Positions 1 to 6,125 of a stretch of 7,202 bases of DNA are shown here, piece by piece. This DNA comes from Planctomycetaceae bacterium (GTDB lineage: Bacteria > Planctomycetota > Planctomycetia > Pirellulales > Thermoguttaceae): the NCBI GenBank assembly GCA_031278315.1, contig JAITKS010000355.1, forward strand, positions 1 to 7,202, written 5' to 3'. Both the position numbers and the translations under genes were made by a program. Numbering within the stretch: position 1 is the first letter of the stretch; every line of letters begins with the position of its first letter. The notes under the pieces are model-generated. The model saw only the letters and a list, made by a program, of their open reading frames with translations, was not told the DNA's origin and searched no databases.

Positions 1-185
1 GATTACAAGATTACAGGATTGACAGGATTTTTAAATAATAAATTAAAAGAATCAAAACTTGAAACCATCAACAATTAGTTGTTAGTGATTTGAACTTTAG
101 AATCCGTGCTAATCTCCGCATGAGGGCGATTCTAGTTTTATACGTGAACGGTCACCTTTTTCGTTACAAAAAATAAAACCGAAAT
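1..185. repeat. Spacer downstream of lnt with short degenerate repeats
   Basis: No gene is visible here. Bases 1-30 are three to four degenerate units of about 8-10 bp built on GATTACAG (gattacaa, gattacag, gattgacag, gattttt). Bases 101-119 (aatccgtgctaatctccgc) resemble a second short degenerate unit. TAGAATC at 98-104 is inverted as GATTCTA at 128-134. From memory, similar GATTACAGGATT-like and AATCCGTG-like strings are common in spacers of several environmental bacterial lineages; I could not check this. The stretch lies past the lnt stop codon and could contain its transcript end, but I see no convincing hairpin followed by a T-tract on the minus strand. Confidence 0.45.
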
Positions 186-206
186 TTAAAGTGTAATGAG
201 TATATT
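180..206 (-). repeat. 27-bp repeat, copy 1, overlapping the lnt stop
   Basis: This stretch matches 2345-2371 at 24 of 27 positions by direct alignment, with a shared core ttaaagtgtaat. On the minus strand it encodes the final residues of Lnt (NILITL) and the TAA at 186-188. The second copy starts at the kinase stop codon, so both copies sit in the same orientation at the 3' end of a leftward gene. Confidence 0.6.
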
Positions 207-2090
207 ACACATTTTTTTGTTTTTGTAATTTTTTTTATAAGCATATAACGTACAAAAGCTCATAATAATTGTGCAAATGATTGCTGGGAGGTCTCCAAGA
301 TAATGGTATATCGGCGTCCAGTGTTGAATTTTTATTTGATCAATGACCGGTTCTACAGCTTTGCGTTTGCCTATTTTTGTAATTTGTCCGAAACAATTTA
401 TTGCGGCAGAAAATCCGCCGTTGGCTGCCGCAATATACGGACGGCGGTTTTCTACAGCACGAAAAATATGTGTTGCTAGATGTTGTTCAATCTGATTTTT
501 AAATCCGAACCATCCGCTGTTTGAAATATTTATTAACAAAACCGGTTCGCATCCCGCTCTTCGTAACGATAAAATTTGACGTCTTACATGATGCGGTACA
601 GTGCTTTCAAAACAAATATTAACGGAAGCAAAAACATTATCTTTTATCGGAATTGCAACAGGTAACTTGCCCCGTCCGGCTTCCTGACAAATTGAACGTA
701 ACGGAAAATTTTCAGGTAAATAATCTGCAAACGGAACATATTCGCCGAACATCACAAGTTGAATTTTATCGTAACGGGCTTTAAATTCCGGCGGATTCGG
801 TACAACAAGAAGTGCAGAATTAAGCCGCAAAGGTTGATTCGCTGATTTTTTGTTACGATTATTATCAACAACCCATGTCGAAATTCCGTATAAAATCGGA
901 GTCATTGTTTCTACGCTGTATTTCAGCAGCATTTCGTGATTAAATTCTAATGCTTGCGGATTCAATCCAAGATTTTCGTATGTTGCACCATTTTGAAAAA
1001 TAATATACGGAACTGGACAAACCGTTTCCGGCCAAATTATCAAATCTAATTTACCGTTATTAGTTTGAACCGCAGCGCGAGTCAATTCGATATACTGTTT
1101 TAAACAATCGCTAAGCTGCTGATTAGTCATGTTGATCGAAACAGGCGAATTGCCCTGCAATGACGCAATCGTAAGAGTTAAATCAGAATTAGAATCAGAA
1201 TTAGAATTAGAATTAGAACCAAGCGAATTGTTATCAAACAGATTACGTTTATAACTCATTGTCAAATAACCATAAGCAATTGTTGAACCAAACACAAATA
1301 ACGTAATAATTATTGTAACGAAAATTTGATTACGCTTTTTTTGAACAGAGATAAATTTATCCGTTACGTTCTGTCCGGTATTGTCTGATATATTATCTGA
1401 TATATTTTTTGTAACGTTATTTGAACCGGCAAGACTATTCGTGAATATATTTTTCGGACAAAATTTTGATATAAGCTCTGTCATAAAAAATGCGGCGGAA
1501 CAAGATCGTAAAAGTCTGTTTTTCGATAGAGAATCAGCAGACGGCTCGAACCGAAAATTAAATCGGGAGCAATTTAGAACACCTGTAAAAAGAATTGTCC
1601 CGATTCCCGTTCCGACCGACATTATCATTCCGCCGACAAGATATTCACCGCCGATATCTGCAATTTGAATTAAAATCGGAATTGCAAATAACAAATGTTC
1701 AATTGAACAGAATGAAAAACCGCCAAGTAAATTATTTCGTAGAAACTCGCAACCGATCCAGCATATCGGCACAGCTATTACAGCCGGAAGATGCAGCAGA
1801 TGTATTGCCGATCTCGCAGAAACGAAAAAAAGTAACCAGTACAAAGATAAGAATCCGGCAAGCGCAACAAGACCAACAATCGCAACCGGATGCGGCGATG
1901 AAATCCAAAAGACAGATATCAGCCAAAAAATAAAAAACGACAAATAAACGTAACGATATTTAATCGGTGCCGGATTCAATAACAAGGGCGTCCACAATAT
2001 CGGCACAAAAAAAACTATCAGACAAATCTGACTTCCATACGCAAATTGCAATAGGCAAAATAATATCGTACCCAAAAAAAATAAATACAT
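186..2090 (-). CDS. lnt: Apolipoprotein N-acyltransferase (Lnt)
   Basis: Lnt is an inner-membrane enzyme that transfers an acyl chain from a phospholipid to the N-terminal cysteine of diacylglyceryl-lipoproteins, the last step of lipoprotein maturation. The 634-residue product has hydrophobic segments at about 1-37, 46-63, 68-92, 100-116, 145-172 and 254-276, a periplasmic carbon-nitrogen hydrolase domain at about 304-590, and a final segment at about 597-618. The nitrilase-type triad is visible: Glu355 in IIWPET, Lys442 in RYDKIQLVMFGEYVP, and Cys493 in NICFES. HLATHIFRAVENRRP (537-551) is also typical of the family. The protein is longer than the usual 500-550 residues because of a polar Asn/Ser-rich insert at about 173-252 and a Ser-Asn/Asp repeat at 291-303. 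The ATG at 2090 opens directly into a hydrophobic segment and fits the family start; no Shine-Dalgarno precedes it. The last residues come from a 27-bp repeat. Confidence 0.94.
   Translation of the reverse strand: MYLFFLGTILFCLLQFAYGSQICLIVFFVPILWTPLLLNPAPIKYRYVYLSFFIFWLISVFWISSPHPVAIVGLVALAGFLSLYWLLFFVSARSAIHLLHLPAVIAVPICWIGCEFLRNNLLGGFSFCSIEHLLFAIPILIQIADIGGEYLVGGMIMSVGTGIGTILFTGVLNCSRFNFRFEPSADSLSKNRLLRSCSAAFFMTELISKFCPKNIFTNSLAGSNNVTKNISDNISDNTGQNVTDKFISVQKKRNQIFVTIIITLFVFGSTIAYGYLTMSYKRNLFDNNSLGSNSNSNSDSNSDLTLTIASLQGNSPVSINMTNQQLSDCLKQYIELTRAAVQTNNGKLDLIIWPETVCPVPYIIFQNGATYENLGLNPQALEFNHEMLLKYSVETMTPILYGISTWVVDNNRNKKSANQPLRLNSALLVVPNPPEFKARYDKIQLVMFGEYVPFADYLPENFPLRSICQEAGRGKLPVAIPIKDNVFASVNICFESTVPHHVRRQILSLRRAGCEPVLLINISNSGWFGFKNQIEQHLATHIFRAVENRRPYIAAANGGFSAAINCFGQITKIGKRKAVEPVIDQIKIQHWTPIYHYLGDLPAIICTIIMSFCTLYAYKKNYKNKKMCNILITL
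1182..1219. repeat. In-frame hexanucleotide microsatellite in lnt
   Basis: About six tandem units of agaatt or agaatc are read on the minus strand as alternating Ser-Asn/Asp (SNSNSNSDSNSD, about residues 292-303 of Lnt). The tract lies between the last N-terminal membrane segment and the periplasmic catalytic domain. The unit is 6 bp, so copy-number changes would keep the reading frame and only alter linker length. Confidence 0.75.
1384..1408. repeat. Two-unit 12-bp tandem repeat in the lnt insert
   Basis: The unit tctgatatatt(a/t) occurs twice in tandem and encodes NISDNISD in the polar insert of Lnt (residues 229-236). It suggests the insert grew by local duplication. Confidence 0.55.
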
Positions 2091-2147
2091 ATCAAAGTTT
2101 AGAGTAATAAAAAATAGGTAATATTTCAGCGGAATAATTATTGTTAT

Positions 2148-2225
2148 CGGGAACGCGGCCGTCTCGACCGCATCTTTAGGCGTTTTTTGTACAAAAAAGA
2201 TGCCGGCGGGCCGCCTGCGTTCCCG
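2148..2225. repeat. 30-bp inverted arms around a palindromic centre
   Basis: The left arm 2148-2177 starts cgggaacgc and ends gcatcttt; the right arm 2196-2225 starts aaagatgc and ends gcgttcccg. The outer 9 and inner 8 bp are perfect inversions, and the 13 central bases of each arm have diverged. The left arm forms its own small hairpin: GCGGCCG (2155-2161), loop TCT, CGACCGC (2165-2171), with one mismatch. Copy C has a right arm with the same 7-3-7 layout and no left arm. Confidence 0.55.
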
Positions 2226-2230
2226 CCGGC
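2193..2230 (-). terminator. Candidate intrinsic terminator of the kinase transcript
   Basis: Read on the minus strand, GCCGGCGGG pairs perfectly with CCCGCCGGC (9 bp, positions 2222-2230 and 2202-2210, loop of 11), followed by ATC and six T (2198-2193). This is the layout of a rho-independent terminator. It lies about 140 bp past the kinase stop and upstream of lnt, so it would separate the two genes into different transcripts. It sits inside repeat copy A, so the element may have supplied it. Confidence 0.5.
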
Positions 2231-2344
2231 TAAAATATTTTTTAGTAATTCACTTAAATTTAAAATCTAAAATTACAAAATATTCTTCCTCTGTGTTCTC
2301 TGTGGTTAATAAAAAAAATATTCCACTGATATATTATTAAAAAA

Positions 2345-2371
2345 CGAATTTTAAAGTGTAATTGGTATATT
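2345..2371 (-). repeat. 27-bp repeat, copy 2, just past the kinase stop
   Basis: This is the second copy of the repeat found at 180-206, with 24 of 27 positions identical. It begins at the kinase TAA (2371-2373, minus strand) and runs towards the right inverted end of repeat copy A, with 8 bp between them (2337-2344). It may be part of the same composite element. Confidence 0.55.
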
Positions 2372-5301
2372 TAATAATTTTTTGTCCATCCGGATGCGGG
2401 TCTTGTTTTGTCTTTGTCTGAAGTTTTTTGTATAAAATCTCGTTGTTGTAATTGATACATAGGTTTTTTAAAGTCGGGCAAGAATAATCTATTTATTCCT
2501 GCTTCACGATCAAAACGTTTTATCCAATCAGACAAAAGGTATTCGATGTAATTATAATTTACTTCGTTTGTTGTATTTGCAGGTTTTGTTTGCCATGCTA
2601 GTGCAATATTTTGGAAATCATTACGATTACCTTTCCATTTGAAAACGGAATTTATTTTGTCAAAGGTACCTTTACCTACGAACTCAAACAACGGCATGTT
2701 ATTAAGAATAAACAACGACAATTGAATATTACAATCAATTTGTGTTGATTCAATATTATTTGTAATATCATTTGTAATCAGTTGTGCAAACGGTTGACGG
2801 CTTGCGAAAGTAACTCTTTCAAATTTAATTCGCACGGGTTTTATAGTGCTGCCCCGTTTGTTTTCTTCAATTTGAATAAAAGATTTTGCTGTTGCAATAA
2901 TCGATTGTTCTGCAACAAAATTTATTCCTGACGCGGCTTCACATTGCAAAACCATCGCTTCGCCTCGAATCATCGAATTACTCAAATTTATATTGAGCTG
3001 ATTTGATAACTCGTATGGATTAACATTTGCACGCGGCTCATTACTCAATGTTTTACTTGTTATGAACCGTTCCATCATTGAGTTATTTATTTTCCAAACA
3101 TCGTCATTATTATTGTCATTATTATTTGAGTCGTTAAAAATTCTGCCGCTTATTCCTGCCCATTCGGGTATAAATTGAATGGTATCTAATCGGCTTGGCA
3201 ATTGACTGCTGCGGAAAAAAGCGACATCCTGATGATACGGCGAAAAATTCGGCGACGCATTTGCAATCGTGATTGTTACGTGTGAAAAGTCAAATTTATT
3301 ATTACCGATTATGTCGAATAAAGTCCATCGCGACGCTAGTACATCTTGACTGATTCGCATTTCAATTGACACATCTAAAAATTCAATTTCGCATGAATTA
3401 ACAGTCATCATGCTTCTTACGCCGGGAGAACTTCCTGCTGTTTTCGCCGGTTCAAATAAAATCACCGGATGATAACCTTCTGCTGCGACAAAATGAATAT
3501 TCTGTTCCCGAATACTAAACGGTTCTGTAATCAAAAAATCATTCCATCGCAATTCAATAATCGAGTTTGTATCTGCTGCTTCGACTGCCGATTTAAGATT
3601 TGTGTAAGTTCGTATTCGTCCTGAATTCGTTTCGTTCAATTCGCCTGAATATATTGGTTCAAAACGCTCGTCGAAAGTCGGATCAACGCGTAATAAAGTG
3701 CGCCGAACAAATTGTTTATTGATTGAAGTATCCGGCGAGTCTGTTCTTTTAATTGTTTGTTCCGGCATGTTATCTTTTGTTTTGATCGACGCTGAGAGAT
3801 ACGTTTCCGGCAGAATCACCGAGCTGACCGGATACGGTGCTAAACGTATTCCCAATTGATTTTTCTCGAATAATCGTAACGAAAAATCATCGGACTTATT
3901 CGCATTTACATTTCCGAAAAAAACCGTTTCAAGAATTGGATAGTGTAATTGTATCAATCGGTCAACAATTGTTATGTCTTCGGCGGTAAATTGATCTATT
4001 AGATTTTTTGTTACAATTTTATTTGAATCGTTGTTACTTGAAGTTATTGTTTGTGTACTATTTGTTCCGCTATTTGTGATATTTTTAGGCGGATCAGGAA
4101 AAACCGGCAATTCGAGTTGTTTGTTTTTGCTGCCAAGAATATTCATCAGAATAAACACACAAATCAGAATAGCAAATGAAGACAACCAAATTGCATGTTT
4201 CAAAACGAAAGATGTTTTTTTGATCGCCGGCATTGTCCACGCAATATGACCATGCCCGACAGGATGCATTCCGATTTTTCGTGCAATTATGATCAACGCA
4301 GCAATTAAAACGTCTGGAGATTGGAAACGTTGTTTTGGGTCTTTCGCCATCATTTTTTGTAACAATATAGCGATTTCGGCGGGAATGTTAGGCTGTAATT
4401 CTCGAATATCCGGCGGCAGATCGCCTTGATGCTGTAAGAGTTTTTGTAAGACAGTTCCCTCCGGAAAAGGCGGACGTCCGGCGAGCATAAAAAAGAATGT
4501 ACAACCAAGAGAATAAATGTCACTTCGAATATCTGCATTTCGCGGATCACGAGCTTGTTCGGGCGAAATATAATCGAATGTACCGAGAGTAACACCGCTT
4601 GCTGTAAGATCACCGGCACCGTCGGAAGGGTTGAGAAGCCGTGCTAATCCCATATCGATTAGTTTTGCTTTGCCTTCACGGGTAATAAGAATATTAGACG
4701 GCTTAACATCCCGATGGACAACTCCATTTTCAGCAGCATGAACAAGTGCATGCGAAATTTGAAGCATATAATTCAATGTTTGCGGTAACGGAAATACTCC
4801 CGATTCGTTAATCATCTTTCGGATATTTGTACCTTCAACATACTCGAAAACGATAAACGGCACGCCGTCTTGTTCTCCGGCAAAATAAACTTGGGCGATA
4901 TGTTCGTGATTTAGACGTGCTGCTGATTTCGCTTCGTTCATAAATCGTGCGACAATACTTTGATCGTTTATCCGCTGATGCGGCAGTACTTTAACGGCAA
5001 CTTTCCGGTCGAGTAAAGTATCTGTAGCGAGATAAACGCGTCCCATTCCGCCGCCGCCGATATAATTTTGAACCATGAAATGTCCAAGCAATGTTCCTGC
5101 CGGAATTGTTCCGGTCGCAAATATTTTAGCTGTAAGATTAGCAGATAAAATATTACGTAAAGGTGCAGTCGTAGATTCAGCAGATTCAGCATTAGACAAA
5201 ATTTTTTCGTCTATCTGATTAACAAACTCGCCCGACGGCAATGACAATAATTCAGATTCAATATTAGACTTATCACCCAAATTTTGCACGTTATCTGACA
5301 T
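2371..5301 (-). CDS. Membrane-anchored Ser/Thr protein kinase with beta-helix-like outer part
   Basis: This is a 976-residue Hanks-type kinase that would phosphorylate proteins in the cytoplasm, with a C-terminal part outside the membrane that probably senses a signal. Kinase domain, about 71-340: glycine loop IGGGGMGRVY (81-90), VAVK with Lys104, probable alpha-C Glu123, HRDVKPSN (196-203) with catalytic Asp198, DMG (216-218) in place of DFG, activation segment GTFDYISPE (240-248), and DIYSLGC (261-267). All key residues are present, so it should be active. A single membrane segment lies at about 369-390, followed by an Asn/Ser/Thr-rich linker (407-428). Residues about 565-620 (from TYTNLKSAVEAADTNSIIEL to EGYHPVILFEP) resemble the start of right-handed beta-helix ectodomains seen in planctomycete kinases; that likeness is from memory. 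An Asn/Asp run lies at 723-734. The first 70 residues are polar and unrecognised. The ATG at 5301 lacks a clear Shine-Dalgarno, and the substrate is unknown. Confidence 0.95.
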   Translation of the reverse strand: MSDNVQNLGDKSNIESELLSLPSGEFVNQIDEKILSNAESAESTTAPLRNILSANLTAKIFATGTIPAGTLLGHFMVQNYIGGGGMGRVYLATDTLLDRKVAVKVLPHQRINDQSIVARFMNEAKSAARLNHEHIAQVYFAGEQDGVPFIVFEYVEGTNIRKMINESGVFPLPQTLNYMLQISHALVHAAENGVVHRDVKPSNILITREGKAKLIDMGLARLLNPSDGAGDLTASGVTLGTFDYISPEQARDPRNADIRSDIYSLGCTFFFMLAGRPPFPEGTVLQKLLQHQGDLPPDIRELQPNIPAEIAILLQKMMAKDPKQRFQSPDVLIAALIIIARKIGMHPVGHGHIAWTMPAIKKTSFVLKHAIWLSSFAILICVFILMNILGSKNKQLELPVFPDPPKNITNSGTNSTQTITSSNNDSNKIVTKNLIDQFTAEDITIVDRLIQLHYPILETVFFGNVNANKSDDFSLRLFEKNQLGIRLAPYPVSSVILPETYLSASIKTKDNMPEQTIKRTDSPDTSINKQFVRRTLLRVDPTFDERFEPIYSGELNETNSGRIRTYTNLKSAVEAADTNSIIELRWNDFLITEPFSIREQNIHFVAAEGYHPVILFEPAKTAGSSPGVRSMMTVNSCEIEFLDVSIEMRISQDVLASRWTLFDIIGNNKFDFSHVTITIANASPNFSPYHQDVAFFRSSQLPSRLDTIQFIPEWAGISGRIFNDSNNNDNNNDDVWKINNSMMERFITSKTLSNEPRANVNPYELSNQLNINLSNSMIRGEAMVLQCEAASGINFVAEQSIIATAKSFIQIEENKRGSTIKPVRIKFERVTFASRQPFAQLITNDITNNIESTQIDCNIQLSLFILNNMPLFEFVGKGTFDKINSVFKWKGNRNDFQNIALAWQTKPANTTNEVNYNYIEYLLSDWIKRFDREAGINRLFLPDFKKPMYQLQQRDFIQKTSDKDKTRPASGWTKNY
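3101..3134. repeat. Asn/Asp trinucleotide-rich tract in the kinase gene
   Basis: A run of att and gtc triplets on the plus strand encodes NDSNNNDNNNDD (residues 723-734) in the extracytoplasmic part of the kinase. It probably forms a flexible loop. Triplet slippage here would stay in frame. Confidence 0.6.
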
Positions 5302-5307
5302 TTCAGT

Positions 5308-5334
5308 GTATAGCGGTTAGCGTATAGCGGTTAG
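5308..5334. repeat. 14-bp tandem duplication just upstream of the kinase start
   Basis: The 13-mer gtatagcggttag occurs at 5308-5320 and again at 5322-5334, with one base between. On the minus strand it reads ctaaccgctatac twice and ends 6 bp before the kinase ATG, so it occupies the place of the ribosome binding site and probable 5' UTR. It may be a two-unit remnant of a longer tandem repeat, or a binding site that controls the kinase. Confidence 0.6.
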
Positions 5335-5436
5335 TTCGCATGCGGAAATTAGTACCGGTTTTAAGTTCGAATCAATAATCACTATACTCTATTATTCCGA
5401 TCGTCCTTTTGGGGCTTCTCGGTTTGATTGTTATTT

Positions 5437-5530
5437 AAAATTACAAAATCTTCTTTCTCTGTGTTCTCTGTGGTTAATAAAAAAAATCAGAAAAATATAG
5501 TTGAAAACAAAATTTCACTGATATATTACG
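5437..5530. repeat. Intergenic repeat element, copy B (right part only)
   Basis: Bases 5437-5487 match 2269-2319 of copy A at 49 of 51 positions, including the ctctgtgttctctgtggtta tract and the poly-A. Then come 25 bp absent from copy A, and a right inverted end (5513-5530) containing cactgatatattacg. The GC-rich hairpin and the left end are missing. The right end is inverted relative to the left end of copy C at 5668-5685, with 16 of 18 positions matching. Confidence 0.65.
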
Positions 5531-5669
5531 TTTTTAGAAATTCCCAAAATAAATTGCAATGTTTAATGAGTTCTTTGCAAGTTTAAAACAATTTATTAAT
5601 ATTCGCAATACCGGTTCGTGTTTTATTTTTTTGAAATTACAAAACACACGAAAAAAAATAAAAAAATCG

Positions 5670-5827
5670 TAATATATCAGCGGAATATTTTTTGTACAAA
5701 AAAGATGCAGGCGGGACGCCTGCGTTCCCGCCGGCTAAAAATATTTTTTAGTAATTCACTTAAATTTAAAATCTAAAATTACAAAATCTGATTTCTCTGT
5801 GTCCTCTGTGGTTAATAAAAAAAAATA
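5670..5827. repeat. Intergenic repeat element, copy C (right end missing)
   Basis: This copy opens with the left end taatatatcagcggaa (5670-5685), then the perfect palindrome ttttttgtacaaaaaa (5688-5703), a GC-rich hairpin, the same AT-rich stretch as copy A, a ctctgtgtcctctgtggtta tract (5795-5814) and poly-A. It is about 95 percent identical to copy A from the palindrome onward, but lacks the roughly 47 bp that hold the left hairpin arm in A and has no recognisable right inverted end. Confidence 0.68.
5698..5732 (-). terminator. Terminator-like hairpin in copy C with two alternative folds
   Basis: Two perfect 7-bp stems overlap. One is GCAGGCG (5707-5713), loop GGA, CGCCTGC (5717-5723). 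The other is GGCGGGA (5710-5716), 9-nt loop, TCCCGCC (5726-5732). They cannot form together. On the minus strand the first is followed by ATC and six T, as in an intrinsic terminator. No leftward gene is known upstream, so a function here is uncertain. Confidence 0.35.
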
Positions 5828-5889
5828 AGGTTAGTTTTAAAATTCATAAACCAAAAAAATATTTTTAAAAATATTTCCATGTTTTATGG

Positions 5890-5917
5890 TTGACGAAATT
5901 TTGACAGTCGTTACAAT
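5890..5917 (+). promoter_or_regulatory. Candidate sigma-70-type promoter for the rightward genes
   Basis: TTGACG (5890-5895) and TACAAT (5912-5917) each match the bacterial housekeeping consensus at five of six positions, with a 16-bp spacer. Transcription would start near 5924 and leave a leader of about 200 nt before the small ORF. Three exact TTGACA strings also occur (5901, 6043, 6055), but none has a good -10 at the right distance. Confidence 0.4.
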
Positions 5918-5947
5918 TTTTCCAATTTCGCTAAACTGGTCTTTTGG

Positions 5948-5989
5948 CGTGTTATGGATTTCGTTACGAATTTCTATTTGAATAACACG
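5948..5989 (+). promoter_or_regulatory. Stem-loop in the leader of the rightward genes
   Basis: CGTGTTAT (5948-5955) pairs perfectly with ATAACACG (5982-5989). The 26-nt loop holds a smaller TTCG-TTA-CGAA stem (5960-5970). The right arm overlaps the 8-bp palindrome ACACGTGT (5985-5992), which could be a protein site or a competing fold. It would lie about 25-65 nt into the predicted transcript. I cannot match it to a known riboswitch. Confidence 0.3.
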
Positions 5990-6111
5990 TGTGTTGTCTT
6001 ATGTTGACCAGAGGCTCGTGATGAAATTTGAGAAAGATTTTTTTGACAGATTTGTTGACAAAGATTGTTTCTTGTCGTCTGCCGGAAAAATTATAAAAAT
6101 TTAGATTTGTT

Positions 6112-6118
6112 AAAGGAG
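6112..6118 (+). promoter_or_regulatory. Strong Shine-Dalgarno deciding the small ORF start
   Basis: AAAGGAG lies 7 nt before the ATG at 6126. This favours 6126 over the in-frame ATG at 6141, which has no such site. Neither leftward gene in this window has a comparable site. Confidence 0.65.
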
Positions 6119-6125
6119 TAAAAAA

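Larger units (their letters stand above)
2119..2336. repeat. Intergenic repeat element, copy A (complete, 218 bp)
   Basis: The element is bounded by imperfect inverted ends: taatatttcagcggaa at 2119-2134 and ttccactgatatatta at 2321-2336, matching at 14 of 16 positions when inverted. Inside, in order, are a left GC-rich hairpin arm (2148-2177), the perfect 16-bp palindrome ttttttgtacaaaaaa (2183-2198), a right GC-rich hairpin arm (2196-2230), an AT-rich stretch, and a ctctgtgttctctgtggtta tract (2290-2309) followed by poly-A. Bases 2183-2320 match copy C with about seven mismatches and two single-base indels. There is no ORF inside, so if it is mobile it would need an enzyme supplied in trans. 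A miniature inverted-repeat element is one reading; a mosaic of older repeats is another. Confidence 0.65.
5302..6111. other. Divergent intergenic region, no confident gene
   Basis: This 810-bp gap separates the leftward kinase from the rightward gene pair. It holds the 14-bp tandem repeat, repeat copies B and C, and a probable promoter and leader for the rightward pair, each listed separately. For the kinase, TATAGT on the minus strand (5386-5381) is a possible -10, but I see no good -35 beside it. Bases 5531-5667 are AT-rich with A/T runs and hold nothing I can name; 5828-5880 is likewise AT-rich. No ORF above about 35 codons has a convincing ribosome binding site until 6126. Confidence 0.6.

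Noticed and set aside
150..165. gtgaacggtcac followed by a short T-run as a plus-strand terminator
   Set aside because: The stem is only 4 bp and no plus-strand gene precedes it in the window.
1381..1933. Plus-strand ORFs of 95 and 112 codons opposite lnt, and a 64-codon minus-strand ORF in another frame
   Set aside because: They lie entirely within the well-supported lnt gene, overlap each other in different frames, have odd composition and no clear ribosome binding site.
4031..4249. 72-codon plus-strand ORF with a hydrophobic start, opposite the kinase
   Set aside because: Its hydrophobic look is the reverse of the kinase linker and membrane-segment codons; the kinase frame is beyond doubt.
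4350..5192. Minus-strand ORFs of 89 and 74 codons inside the kinase gene
   Set aside because: They are out-of-frame readings of the conserved kinase domain.
5437..5827. Closely spaced repeats as a possible CRISPR array
   Set aside because: The repeats are long, few and modular, with no regular short repeat and unique spacer pattern and no cas gene nearby.
5886..5981. 31-codon hydrophobic plus-strand ORF (MVDEILTVVTIFPISLNW...)
   Set aside because: It has no ribosome binding site and its start overlaps the predicted promoter, so it would not be transcribed from it. Kept only as a note because of its membrane-like composition.
6021..6104. 27-codon ORF in the leader (MKFEKDFFDRFVDKDC...)
   Set aside because: Only a weak AGAGG precedes it and the peptide shows nothing recognisable; too little support to list as a gene.
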